DNA from: Aralia elata
Lineage: Eukaryota; Streptophyta; Magnoliopsida; Apiales; Araliaceae
Assembly: GCA_034770075.1 (NCBI GenBank)
Contig: CM068382.1
Location: 90,368,692-90,432,691 of the forward strand
DNA: 64,000 nt
Direction of reading: 5' to 3'
A program made the translations under genes and the position numbers. Below the pieces are notes generated by a model that was given only the letters and a program-made list of their open reading frames with translations, did no database searches and was not told where the DNA came from. Shown here piece by piece: positions 11,274 through 22,785 of this stretch (the stretch's first letter is position 1; every line of letters starts with the position of its first letter).

Positions 11274-14200
11274 AATACCACCATACTTAGCTTTTGCTCG
11301 TCCTCAAGTAAAATAAAAACTATAACTATCCCATTTTCATAGGAAACACGATTGCACTTAGCATGTGCAACAAGCCTTTAAACCCCAAGGTTACTTCAAA
11401 TGGACGAGTTGTGTCTCGTGAGGATGTACAGTGAACATATCCATAAAATTCAAAATTTAAAATCTTTTTGAATTTAACCAATTATGAAATTGAAAGAAAA
11501 CTTCTAAGTATACATGGGCATAATACATAAGCAAGATCAAATTAAAAAGCACACTTTCACATCATCAAAAATGCTCAATCGTAATTTTAACCATCATTCA
11601 TTAAATTAATTTATGTGATGCATGCATTGTGTATGTGATGTAACTCTTAGTGAGAATTTTTACCATGAAAATCAAGCAAACTCATTTTTCTTTTTCTTTT
11701 CTTTTCTTCTTTCTTTTTTTCATTTTCTTTTCTTGACTTGCACAATGTCTCGGTTTTTTATGCTTTTCAAAGTTATCCGTGTAGCGAGCCTTGGACCAAT
11801 GACTCCCAAATCAGTTGGCTTTAAGGCATTAGGTGTAGAGACATGATGAGTCGATTTTATACCTATAAATTGAGTATTTTTAGCTTGATGATTTGTGAGT
11901 TTTTGAGTAATTTATATTCCTTTTTATGTGTTTTTATCTTATTAGTATATAATGCGTCTTTGTATCACTTTTATGTGTTTTTACTTTGTTTTATAGAAAA
12001 AAGAAATAAAAGGGTACTTGGATCAATGCACAGAATTTATCATTAACATAGCAGCCCCTTAGAGCAGCTCAATTTAGTCTTTGATCCAACTTGTATCTCT
12101 CAACGCTCAAAGAAGGAAAGTTGTAGATCTATTTCTTAGCTTCCCGAAATATCTTTAAACGCTCAAATCAGAGCTCGGATGAAAGAATTACAACTAATTT
12201 TCCAACAGACGTCGAAGCTAAATATTTCAGAAAATTGCTCGGTTGGACAGATTGACCTCTAGAGCTTCGTTTGCGATTTGAATGGTGTTAGAGTTTCCAA
12301 ATGAGAATGTGGTCTTCCTGAAGTTTTTAGTGGACTTCTCAAGCTTTCCGGAATAGTATGGTGAGCAAAAATCCGAGTTTATTTGGACCTCCAAATAGTG
12401 TAACAAAGTGAACTGATCTGAATCCCGCATGGACTGGATTCCTGTTCGGACCAGTTGGAGTATTTGGACCATAACTTGAGCTTCTCTACTCCAAATCAGG
12501 TGATTCAAAAGCCAAAATTCATTAAAAAAATCCAGGGCTACAACTTTTGTTCTTTGTCCAAGTCCAAAATCGGTGGTTTGCTGATTCAAAATTGGCTTAC
12601 AAGGTGCTGATCAGTTTAGTTGTTAGATTTGGACTATTTGTGCATCACATGGGCACGTTTTTGGGTGGCTGATGCACATGAGTAGATTGAGTGTTTGATC
12701 TTGACTTATGATGATAGGTTAGCACACCATGAGTTCTTATAAATACCAAGTGAAGCTAGGCTTGTAAGACACCAATTCACACACTAATTCACCACCAATT
12801 CATACACCAATTACCTGTATCCATTCTCCACATTAGTTTGTTAGTATAGGAGTAGGGAGAGGAAGTAGACCTCCAGGGGGAGGCTGCTCTCGTCTCTATT
12901 TTTATAGTTCAAGAGCAAGCAAGAGATCAACACTTATGGAAGCCTAGAATCGAAGGCGAAAGCTTGGAGATTGAAGATTGTGATCCGAAGTGACAGCCGG
13001 ATATCAAAACATAGTTTTTCTTCTCTAAACTCTTCCTTTATTTTTGTATTCTATTATTGTTGAATATCTTGTAAATTATATTTTACATATTTGCTATGAA
13101 CTCTTCTCATTTCTTTTATTTAGTTCCAAATGGATGTTAAACTTTATTTACACTATTCATTCCTTCTTATATGAAGTTCATTCTTGATAGTCCGTTTTAA
13201 CCGTTGAATGTTATTTGGCTTAACTAATTTAGTTTCTGCAGGATTAAATTGGTTAACTGATATCATCTGCTAGATCAAGAGATAATATTACGTGTAATTG
13301 ATATTGTTCCTAATCATTGATAGCAATTAGTGATACATGATTGTGTCAAGCTTTTGAGTATTGCTATGATTATTGGAAGGCGAGTTAAATAATCCGATCT
13401 TGTGTGATTGTTACTTGGAATAGTCTAATTCCCTAGATCTTAATGCTACTGTTATATTAAATCTAGAGAGCTTGTTCTAGGTTGTATAATGGTTAGAATC
13501 TTGTGAAGAGCTTGTTTCATTGAGTGATAATTAAGGAGAGTTTCGGGTAGCAGAGCTTGTTGTTACCTATGGCTATTAATTTCATTGAAGGATAAATATT
13601 GCTATAATAAGATGATATTGAACGGAAGAACTAAAATATTTATTTTATTCGTATTTTGTTTTAGTTAATTAGTTAAATAAAATTCCAAACCCTCCCATTT
13701 TGGTTTACAAAGTATAAATTTAGACTAATCATTCTCTGTGCGATCGACTCTTACTTGTACTACTACATTAATATCTTTTGTAGTAAGGTTTTATTTTTGG
13801 GTGCTTGTGACAGCACACCAAGACACCTCTAAGGGCTTACTAACTTGAGTAACAAATGCCACAAAGTTAGACTAGTTAAGTTGCTTATATCCATCACACT
13901 TTTTAGTGTGAATATCGATACTTCCTAAGGCTTGGAAATCCAGTTATTTTGTTCAATGGACATTAAAGCAGTTCTTATTTTTTCATTTTTTTTCCAACTT
14001 TTTTTCTTTTTAATTTTTTTTGAAATTGCTCGAATCATAGTTTATACTCCACAACTAAGAATTATGCAAACGTGAAGTGCAAAAATGCTTATGAAATCAA
14101 TTTTATTTCAGATGGTGTTTCGAACTAAGATTTCGTATTTTATCAAAGGTTCAAGAGTTCTAAATCTTTTAATCCTACTTAAAGTTTTTACTTCATGGAC

Positions 14201-14487
14201 ACTTATTAGAATAAATTCAATCCATAAAAAGTCAACAAAATTTTTAAATTTTCAATTTTTTTTGTTTTTTTTACAAAAAGAATTACTTTCCTGAAAAGAA
14301 GAAAAATAAATACATAAAAAAATCTAATAATAAAAATGCAAAAATCCCCACATACCTAAATTATGCATTATCTTCAATGTATGCAAATGAAGAAAAAGAA
14401 CAAAGAAATGAAAGAATTGTACCTCGTATGGTGGGGCAGGAACCAGATGACAATATTGTACAAAAAAAATATACGTACAAACTTAAT
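11274..14487 (-). mobile_element. Non-coding 3' internal remnant of the older retroelement
   Basis: Apart from the solo LTR at 11844-13820, this stretch has no credible ORF. At both ends the minus strand shows the motifs plant Tat/Athila-like elements carry near their 3' end: cttgaggacgagcaaaagc (about 11290) and cattgaagataatgcata (about 14370). A polypyrimidine run (11686-11735) and T-rich tracts (13975-14035) are present. The right edge against gypsy-2 RT sequence is approximate. Confidence 0.45.
11844..13820 (+). mobile_element. Solo LTR, 1977 bp, TSD agaca
   Basis: Starts TGATGAGTCGATTTTATACC and ends GACAGCACACCA. The perfect 5-bp duplication agaca lies at 11839-11843 and 13821-13825. 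A TATA box TATAAATA at 12738-12745 sets the strand. No internal coding region is left, as expected after LTR-LTR recombination. The LTR at 25902-27589 is related (both start TGATGAGT.GRTTTTATACCTA and share the stretch GAAAGTTGTAGATCTA). Confidence 0.85.
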
Positions 14488-15357
14488 GATAGCCTCGACT
14501 TTCGCAGGACCCACCTTAATACCTTCAGTAGACACAACGTGGCCCAAGAATGCAACCTGCTCTAACCAAAACTCGCATTTAGAGAATTTAGCATACAATT
14601 TCTCTTTCTGCAAAATCCCTAATACTATGCGAAGATGCTCCTCATGCTCTTCCGTAAACTTGGAGTAAACCAAGATGTCATCAATAAAGACAATAATAAA
14701 TTGGTTCAAGTACTCCCTGAACACCCGATTTATCAAATCCATAAACACCGCCGGAGCGTTAGTCAACCCGAATGGCATCACCAGAAACTCGTAATACCCA
14801 TAACGAGTGCGAAAAGCTGTCTTAGAGATATCCTCGTCTCTCACCCTCAACTGATAATAGCCCGACCTCAAGTATATCTTCGAAAAATACTTCTCCCCCT
14901 GAAGTTAGTCAAACAAGTCATCAATCCTCGACAATGGACACCGATTCCTGATAGTAATCTTGTTCAACTCTCTGTAGTCTATGCACATCCTCATAGACCC
15001 ATCTTTCTTCTTCACAAATAAAACTGGAGCACCCCACGGCGAAACATTCGGCCGAATCACACTACGATCTAATAATTCTTGCAACTGCTCCTTCAACTCA
15101 TGCGACTCCAATGGTGCCATCCTATACGGCGCCTTAGAGATAGGCTCCGCACTAGGAACAAGCTCAATAGTAAACTCGAATTTCCGCTGCGGTGGTAACC
15201 CTGACAACTCCTCAGGAAACACATCGGGAAAGTCACAAACAACTGGAACATCCTCAATACGAGACTCACCCTTAGAGGTATCCTTCACAAATGCCAAGTA
15301 CCCCTCACAACCTTTCGCCACCAACTTCCCAGCCTTCAAAGCTGAAATCAACTTCAC
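14488..15357 (-). pseudogene. Reverse transcriptase, gypsy-2 (truncated)
   Basis: Two overlapping frames. The upstream one carries YRMAPLESHELKEQLQELL, WGAPVLFVKKKDGSM, MCIDYRELNK and SRIDDLFD. A stop at 14905-14907 (CAG to TAG) and a weak PGEKYFSKI region follow. The downstream one has LRSGYYQLRV, AFRTRYGYYEFLVMPFG, LTNAPAVFMDL, the catalytic VFIDDILVYSK and CEFWLEQVAFLGHVVS. The palm and catalytic residues are intact but the thumb, connection and RNase H are missing. Confidence 0.9.
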
Positions 15358-15361
15358 CGTC

Positions 15362-16580
15362 TTACAAGGTCGTGAACCTTGGAAACACGAACTCTGGAAA
15401 CTTCACATCTCCAAATATAACTTTCTTCGCCTGACAATCAATAGCGGCCTGGTTCTTATCTAACCATTCCATCCCAAGAATCACATCAAAATCGTGCATA
15501 CGTATTGGAAGAAGATTAGCCCTACGAATCTTATCTCTAAAACTGATCGGACACCCTCGATACAAAACCAGAAATGACGACAGAAGTTCTCATTGGGGTA
15601 GCAATAGACATAACAAAATCTAAAAACTGAGATGGCACACCGAGGTGCCGAACAAAAGACTGAGCAACCACTGAATAAGTAGAACTCGTATCAAATAAAA
15701 TAGAAGCCTCACGACGGCTAACTAAAAGAGTGCCAAAAACAGTACATGTCGCACATATCGCCTAGTTAAAAGTCAAGACAAACACCTAACCACCCTGATG
15801 CTGACTTCCATTGCCACCATTATCACCGCTTCCACTATTACCACGTAGTCTGGTACAATCTATAGCAAAATGACTCATCTGTCCACATAAGAAGCATGCA
15901 CCGATAACTTTATGGCACTGCCTCCCCGGATGATTAACCCCACAAGTAGTGCAAGAAGCTATCGGAATAAGATTAAGGTTACCCCCACTAGCTGGTCCCG
16001 AATAACGACCCTGATTTTGCCTCTGCTAACGATTCTGCCACTGCTGGCGATTTTGACCTTGTCAAGGTAGTTGAAGCTGACGATTTTGCTCCTGCTGAGG
16101 CAACTACCGATAACCTCTATTCTGATTCTGGCCATGCCATTACCATCATTATCACTCCCTATAGCTTATAAGTAGTAGCCAACAACACCTTTTGGTTTTT
16201 TTTTTTTTGGGTTCACCTAATCAGAAAATCTATGGCAGCTGTTATATCGCCTATATGACTTGTGCCACCAATTATGGCAAAACCCTAATTAACCGCCTTA
16301 TTCACCAAGGTAACGAACGTAGTATTATTCTAGTTGTTAGGTTGCACATTAGGCTACTCCTTGCCCCTTCCTCCACCGTTGCCTCTTAGCAATTCAAGCA
16401 AATTTACAAAACATTTAAGAAAAAGATCAACGAATATAAGCAAAACGAATTAGAGGCAAATTCGAATATAGTTGATATAATAGTTGAATAGAAAATCAAA
16501 TGGAACAAAAACCTAACCCAGAAGTCTATCCATAACTCACAGGTCAAACCTAAATAGGTTTTCTACAAGAAGGAACCTAA
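15362..16580 (-). pseudogene. Gag zinc knuckle and protease remnants, gypsy-2
   Basis: Minus-strand translation shows a CCHC knuckle CFLCGQMSHFAIDC (about 15850-15900) and a protease-like SILFDTSSTYSVVAQSF (about 15680-15730; DTSS in place of DTGS). The linker MHDFDVILGMEWLDKNQA (about 15440-15500) follows. Several stops interrupt it. The upstream gag (16100-16580) is too degraded to define and contains a long T run at 16196-16208. Confidence 0.75.
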
Positions 16581-16592
16581 GCTCTGATACCA
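16581..16592 (-). other. Primer-binding site, initiator tRNA-Met (gypsy-2)
   Basis: The minus strand reads TGGTATCAGAGC, a 12/12 match to the complement of plant initiator tRNA-Met, four bases inside the LTR at 16597. Confidence 0.92.
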
Positions 16593-16596
16593 ACTC

Positions 16597-18462
16597 TGTA
16601 ACACCCCCATTCCGGATTAAGGAAAGGGAGGTCACGTGCAAAGCACAACAGAACTAACAAAATAAATCAATAGCTCTATGCCTCAAAATTTAACTCCAAT
16701 AATTAATAATCTCCAGAAGTCAAACCGTAATAAATGTCAAATCAGCTTGAACCACAATTTAAAATCTTTAATACAACTCCAAATCAACCGACGTATCACA
16801 GCCTAGACAGAATATCTAAATCACTAGATAAAAGGGAACTCTCGTCACACTAGCCCTGAATCACCCCTGCAAACCTACCGGAAGAAAAACACAACATGAG
16901 CCAAAAGCCCAGTACGGATATAAAAATACAAAGATGTATAACTGAAATACGAAATCAACTGAGACAAAATACTGAACAAAGCCTCAAGCTTAGATACCGA
17001 CGACAATATAATCTCCAAGGTCTAAATAGACATCTGAATCAACAGAATTAACGAAACAAACAGAAGAGTACAAAAATAATGAACTGAAATAATTAACTTA
17101 ATCAATTGAACTGAACAGAACCGAACAAAAATAACACAATGAATTTAATAGACTGAATCAAATGGCTGAGTGTTATAATTTCATACTGAGCTCAGAAATA
17201 TAGCTTGCCACATAGACAAGTCAAATAATGCCACATAGGCAAATCATACATTAGACTGCAGATCCAAATGCATGTAAAATCGGAAGGTGTGTTTGGCACA
17301 ATATCACCAATCCGCAGAACAAAACAGAACAAAAAACTAGGGTCGACCCATACGCCTCCACAACAAATCACCAAATGGCCAACTCCCATCAGAGCACAAA
17401 ACAGAGACGCCGTGGACTAATAACACTGCCACGGAAGTGTCATGTCTTTCGTGCCAAGACGACATGTCTGTGGTACGCCTCCTTGTTTGTTGATATTATG
17501 TCGCATGTCACAACACATGCGACATAATATCAACAAACAAGGAGTTCTAATATGTATATGTCAATTCAAACGAATCATCAACAGAAGTCTCCAAAATATA
17601 TTGACATATACATTTCTACAATTATCAAAATAAATACTAGAAATGATAATTCAACTCAAAGAGTACAAATACGAGCTCTATGTATAAACGCTAAAATAAA
17701 ACTATTATATTAATTTCACATGAAACAATTATGTGAATTAATAACGAAATTCAAAACGAGTAACAAAACGAATTTATTAAATTTCAGAAGAGTATCGCTG
17801 AAGGAGTACGGAATCCGTACATGTAGTACGTAATGCAAGACCCACAATTTCAGATGCAATTGGTTAGACTCGCTCAATATAATCCATTCACCAAAATAAT
17901 ACATTTTATTAAATACTACAATATTAGTATTTAATAGTTTTTATGCATATATTGAACCCTCCATATTATTTTATTGAATTAATAAATTAAAGAGAATATT
18001 TTCTTATAATTGAGATACTTAATATCTAGCCAAAATAATACTAAAATATTAACTAACAAACTAACTAAAATATACTAATTAAAATTATAAAATAATAATA
18101 ATACAGAAAATTAAATAAATACACAAGAAAGAAAGAAAAGAACATACCCGAAATTATGAGGTTCGCAGTCTGCCTACGCCCTCGATATTGAAAATTTTAA
18201 CTAAGGAGGTCCTTATATAAAAAAATCCCTCCAACAAAACGTTCCTCCCATAAATAGGAGGTATTAAATGTTTGGTGATTTACCAAAATTTTTTACTTAA
18301 CCCAATTTATAGGTCAAGTAAAGAACACTTCCTAATTTTGGCACTAATGTGGGACTTAGAAGTGTGAGTTGAAAAACAAAGGTTAGCTTTTTATTTATAA
18401 GCAAGGGAAGGAAAAATGGTTTAACAAATACATGATGTGGGACAAAATTTGTGGGTATTACA
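16597..18462 (-). repeat. 5' LTR of gypsy-2
   Basis: TGTAACACCCCCATTCC... to ...TGTGGGTATTACA, 1866 bp, bounded on the left by the primer-binding site. The outer flank begins ttagt (18463-18467); the matching duplication was lost with the deleted 3' end. It contains the perfect hairpin at 17479-17544. Confidence 0.85.
17479..17544. repeat. Perfect 30-bp inverted repeat with 6-nt loop
   Basis: The arm 17479-17508 is exactly complementary to 17515-17544 across the loop cacaac. It starts ctccttgtttgttg. It lies inside the gypsy-2 LTR, which is otherwise diverged and AT-rich. Confidence 0.95.
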
Positions 18463-18666
18463 TTAGTATAGCTATAATACAAGTATTTTTTATATCTGTG
18501 ACAATCTAGTTATGCAAATACAACTCCTAGTCCAAAATCAACAGCTTGAAATCAAGATCTACAATTTACTACATCTAGGACTGAAATAAAATATAAACTT
18601 AATATTTATATAATTTTCAAATGAGAATTTTATAGAGCAAAAGAGTAAAATGAATTTAGATTTTAC

Positions 18667-19787
18667 CAGGACAATGCATCACGGGCAGTGAGAGCAGTGA
18701 TATCAGCGCATGAAACAATAGCACCGCAGCGCCTGTGGACTTGCCTACGGATATTATCAACAATCTTGAATGCGTTTGCCCTCAAACTCAGATTTGGTGG
18801 CGCATCTTGCTCACTTGGTCCGCTAGCCGAACCATCAAGCAGCATCGAAGCATCACAACCCTTCATATATATCATATATAATTATATATAATTAATACAT
18901 ACATCAATTATTAGAACTAATTCCTTTGTAACCAATCCAAGTTTTAGATGCTAATTTCAAAATATACTCTATCGACTCTAAAATTAAAAAATATTTCTAA
19001 AAAATAAAGGGATATGAAATTCCTTATATACTCTCATTGTTCCCAAAAAGATGACTAAAAGTACCAAAAAAAATTGTTACTAAGAGGATGAGATAAAATA
19101 CATGAAGTGAAGGGTAAATATATTATTTAGTGGGATTCATTAATATAAAAAAATAACAATACTCATCACTTTATATAATCTTGTGGAGCCATTAAGGATA
19201 AATTTGAAACATTTTTATTTTCTTTCCTTTACTTTAACTTTTTTTAATATGCGTGCAAATTGTACTTTACTCGTCATTTAAAAAATGGAGGGAGTATATA
19301 TTCTATCGACAAGGTCACATATTCGATGTTATCCATCAAAAAACTCAGAAACAACACCACACGTTACATGATATAGGTAAGTTTCACCAGGTTCCTCTAC
19401 CTGCTCGATATTATGATCACATCATACTAAATTTCTAGTGAATGATGGGGTATCACTTAAAAAAATTTTTTTCATGTAAAAGTCGTGGTTTTAAAAATGT
19501 ATAGGATATAGAGATTGCGATATATATTTATACCTGGACAAAGCAATCATGGAAGTGCATGCGAAGTAAGCCGGCAGCTTGGCCGATATCTTCCTTGAAG
19601 TCTTTCTCAAGCTGTTTCCTAACAATGGATTCCAATCTAGGGCAGCTAGAATCAAAGAAATTCAGTGAGAGAGGCCCTTCACTATAGGTGGACTGCTTTG
19701 TGCCTCTACGACATACAAGTGGGAAAGTAGTAGTAAAAGAGAAGATAATAAGAAGAGAGAGCTTCAAGAAGGAAAAGTAGAAGCCAT
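18667..19787 (-). pseudogene. Class III peroxidase, exons 1 and 2 only
   Basis: Class III peroxidases are secreted haem enzymes that use H2O2 to oxidise phenolics in the cell wall. Exon 1 (19787-19534) encodes a hydrophobic signal sequence, LNFFDSSCPRLESIVRKQL and the distal haem motif LLRMHFHDCFVQ with its catalytic Arg and His. It ends in CAG|GTATAA. Exon 2 (18860-18667) opens with GCDASMLLDGS and runs through SCADITALTARDAL to a TG|GTAAAA donor. The exon pattern matches the family. The only plausible ATG (19785-19787) is out of frame with the rest: that frame stops after 7 codons, so the signal peptide carries a frameshift. Exons 3 and 4, with the proximal haem His, are not found; the gypsy-2 LTR ends 205 bp beyond exon 2. 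It is a truncated pseudogene, unless the missing exons lie far outside the window. Confidence 0.85.
19031..19294. mobile_element. Stowaway-like MITE in peroxidase intron 1
   Basis: Ends ctctcattgttccc... and ...atggagggag are near-inverted copies of the CTCCCTC-type Tc1/mariner MITE end, flanked by TA on both sides. 264 bp, no ORF. Confidence 0.65.
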
Positions 19788-19830
19788 TGCTGCCTGTTTG
19801 GTTCTTCTATTTTGGTTGTTCAATAAGGAA

Positions 19831-19838
19831 TATTTATA
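19831..19838 (-). promoter_or_regulatory. Possible TATA box of the peroxidase
   Basis: TATAAATA on the minus strand, about 45 bp upstream of the out-of-frame ATG. The spacing fits a plant core promoter. Confidence 0.4.
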
Positions 19839-20695
19839 GATAAAGTTGTATTACTATATATTTATTTTGGATTTGTCTATTTTGCTTTAAAGCTTTAGTG
19901 TTTGGTGGGACCATGTAATGTTTTTCCTTTCTCTTGGTTTTTTTTTTCTTTTGGAAATTCTACTTTTGCAAGTGAAAAATTTGAAGATGTGATTCATCTG
20001 CCATTGTCTTCCATAAAAATGATTACTTTTATTAGTTTATAAGGAAAAAGTATACTTTTAGTACAATAATGATAGTAAAAGCATTTCTGAATATAACTAA
20101 AAAATGAGCAAAATATAAATTTTACACATTAAGAAAAACAAAAATAGAAGAAAAAGAGTAAATAAAATTTTAAATTTTTCCTTAGTGGTCCCACAAGATT
20201 CATAAAATGACGAGTAATTTTATTTTTTTTATAATAATGGATCTCATTAAATAACATAAATATCTTTCACTTTATATATTTTATCTCATGTTTTTAGAGA
20301 CAAAAATAATTATATATTTTGTTATCTTTTGAGTTTTGAGGACGAAGGGAATATATATTTTCAAATTCAATCCAAGTCGTACATATTTGTCAGATAGATC
20401 TTACTAATTTGATTGTGAACTAATTAATGCTTGATGACGTTAGATACCTCTAGTTATATAAATTTTCAAATTCAATCCTTGTACATGTTTCTTGATGTCA
20501 GATAGATAACTTAATTGATTGTGATGTAATAGTTCTTGATGTTAATTAGATACCTCTGGCTCTGGTTATATAAATCAAAGTTTAATTTTCTTAGGGATAG
20601 GATATTAATGCCTCAAGAACTTAGGTTGTGTTTCCTACTTTATAATATCCCTTTCTAATCACCGAAAAATCTTATGTTATATTTTTGGAGATCCC
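19839..20695. other. Intergenic, no gene seen
   Basis: AT-rich sequence upstream of the peroxidase remnant. Around 20320-20355 there is a possible degraded Stowaway right end (gaggacgaagggaatata). Two similar short stretches around 20430-20560 (gttagatacctctagttatata versus ttagatacctctggctctggttatata) suggest a small local duplication. No ORF of note. Confidence 0.5.
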
Positions 20696-21216
20696 TGTTA
20701 GAAATTGCATCTTATTTTATATTTTGCAGACTTAATTATTGTTAAATTTGAGCTTGAATAAAACCTATTAGTGGACATAATTTAAGTAAATATAAAGGTA
20801 TAATTCGTTTTCCTAATTGTGGAGAATAAGAGAGAACTTCATTTGATTTGTATAGAAATCATTTGATTTGTGCCTATAGTAACTCATTTAATAAGGTGCA
20901 AAGTTGTTTGATAAAACTAATTCTTCCTTGTCCCATTTAATAGGAAAGACTACTAGTTACTTTTATAAGTACAAGTGGTGTAGTCTTATTTTATTTTGAA
21001 ACAAAAGAAAAATAGTGAGAACTATTCAAATTCTATTTAACTATTAATTGTTACTAATGTGTAACTTACATAATTCGTACTAATAAGTGTAGTTAAATAT
21101 AATTCAATAGTTATAATGTGTAACTTACAATATATATGCATGTATATATGTGTATATGTATATGTTGATATATATACATAAGATAAGATATATGCATATG
21201 AGATACATAAGATATA
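20696..21216 (+). mobile_element. 5' part of a copia-type LTR, TSD atccc on the left
   Basis: Starts TGTTAGAAATTGCATC. It is homologous over about 510 bp, in inverted orientation, to 54700-55222 (shared: GACTTAATTATTGT, AACCTATTAGTGGACATAA, TAATGTGTAACTTACA and an AT/GT microsatellite tail). It stops abruptly at about 21216, where the partner continues for another 290 bp. The five bases before it (atccc, 20691-20695) equal those after the partner LTR on its own strand. Confidence 0.8.
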
Positions 21217-22400
21217 GTCAGAGGGTTTTGTTTCAACGGTTGGAATAAATCAAGTCTGTAAGCTATAACGATTCATTTATGGATTGAAGCAAGTTTCTCG
21301 AAGGTGGAATATCTATTTTGATGAGACAATCAAAGAGTTTGATTTTATCAAAAATGAGGATGAACCTTGTGTGTACAAGAAGGTTAGTGGGAGCACTGTT
21401 TCATTCCTAGTATTATATATTGACGATATATTATTGATAGAGAATGATGTTCCTATGCTACAGTCGATCAAAATTTGGTTATCTAAACACTTCTCCATGA
21501 AGGACTTGGGTGAAACATCCTATATTTTGGGGATAAAGATCTATAAAGATATCTAAAAGGATTCTTGGCTTGTCCCAAGGAAAGTACATTGACTCGATGC
21601 TAAATAAGTTTAGCATGGAAGATTTCAAGAGAGGTATTATGCCGATGAGCCATAGAATACATCTCTCCAAGAAACAGGCCCCAAAGACATCTGAGGAGAG
21701 ATATCGTATGAGTAAGATTCCTTATTCTTTGGCAATAGGATCTATCATGTACGGTATGATATGTACTAGATCGGATGTTGCTCATGCACTTAGTGTAACA
21801 AACGGATATCAGTCGAATCCAGGAGAAGATCACCGGAAGGCAGTGAAAAATATCCTAAAGTACTTAAGAAGAACTAAAGATGTATTTCTTGTCTACGGTG
21901 GATCTGAATTGAAAATAGAGGGCTATACAGACTCAAGTTTTTAAACGGACTAAGATGACAGTAAATCCATTTTAGGGTATGTGTTTACTTTAAACGGTGG
22001 CGCAGTGAGTTGGAAAAGTTTCAAGTAGCAAACAGTTACTGATTTAGTGACAGAGGCAGATTACATAGCTGCAAGTGAAGCTGCAAAGGAAGCTGTTTGG
22101 ATGAAAAAGTTCATAACTGAACTTGGAGTGGTTTCTAGCATTAGAGGAGTCGTACCATTATTCTGTGACAACACTGGAGCTGTTGTGTAGGCTAAGGTAC
22201 CCGGGTCTCATCAGAAATCTAAACACGTATTGCAGCGGTTTCATTTGATTAGAGAGATCATTGAAAGATGAGACGTAACCCTGGAATGTGTAGACTCTCA
22301 AGACAACATTGCAGATCTATTTACTAAAGTTTTAACCTAACAACAGTTTGATCGTCACTTGGACAAGATGGGTATTAGATACCATGACGATTGACTTTAA
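21217..22400 (+). pseudogene. Ty1/copia pol fragment (RT and RNase H)
   Basis: Reads from IYGLKQVSRRWNIYFDE through the catalytic LYIDDILLIENDVPML, GETSYILGIKIYKD and LSQGKYIDSMLNKFSMEDF to YSLAIGSIMYGMICTRSDV. It then gives the RNase H pieces LKIEGYTDSSF, VTDLVTEADYIAASEAAKEA and a C-terminal end near HLDKMGIRYHDD (stop about 22392-22394). A frameshift at about 21555 and several stops after 21942 break it. YIDD at the active site identifies copia RT. Gag, protease and integrase are missing; the 5' edge coincides with the truncated LTR at 21216. Confidence 0.9.
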
Positions 22401-22785
22401 TGCAAGTGGGAGATTTAAAGTAGTATGCACACAAGCCAATCATATTTGATATGATGTAGCATATAATTTGTAATCTTATTCATTTATTAATAAAAGAAGT
22501 AATATATTAAAGGCATTTTACTTTATCTATATGGTGCTGTTATTTTATATGTGATAAACCTATAGTTTTGAGCAATACTTTTAGAATCATGATGATTATG
22601 CTAATGAGATCTAAATTCCTAGAAAGCTTAAAACTAAAATCGTTCCTAATTGTTGGATTACACAAAAAAAGAGATTAGTGAATCCGGATAGATTGATACA
22701 TATTTTTCTTGCTCTTAGGAAGAGAATGATTGATCTCATAATTATTTGTGTGGATACACTAAAGCAAGTATGTAGGTGCTTGCAT
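22401..22785 (+). mobile_element. Copia 3' LTR fragment with polypurine tract
   Basis: After the pol stop the tract gcaagtgggagat (22402-22414) is a copia polypurine tract. The sequence after it is LTR-like and non-coding (ttattaataaaagaag..., gtgtggatacactaaagcaagtatgtagg). It lacks the expected TG start, so its first bases are altered. It ends where seryl-tRNA synthetase homology begins. Confidence 0.55.

Larger units (their letters stand above)
14488..18462 (-). mobile_element. Ty3/gypsy element, 5' half only (gypsy-2)
   Basis: On the minus strand: 5' LTR (16597-18462), primer-binding site, gag remnant, protease, and RT up to about 14488, where homology stops inside the region after VGPAKVEAIIK. 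RNase H, integrase and the 3' LTR are absent. Its LTR (TGTAACACCCCC...TATTACA) is unlike that of gypsy-1, so it is another family. The truncation abuts the older element's remnant, so a deletion joined them. Confidence 0.88.

Noticed and set aside
14635..15463. Long plus-strand ORFs of 128 and 160 codons
   Set aside because: They are antisense shadows of the gypsy-2 reverse transcriptase and protease regions.
17479..17544. Hairpin as a transcription terminator
   Set aside because: This is nuclear plant DNA where intrinsic hairpin terminators do not apply; it is reported as a repeat.
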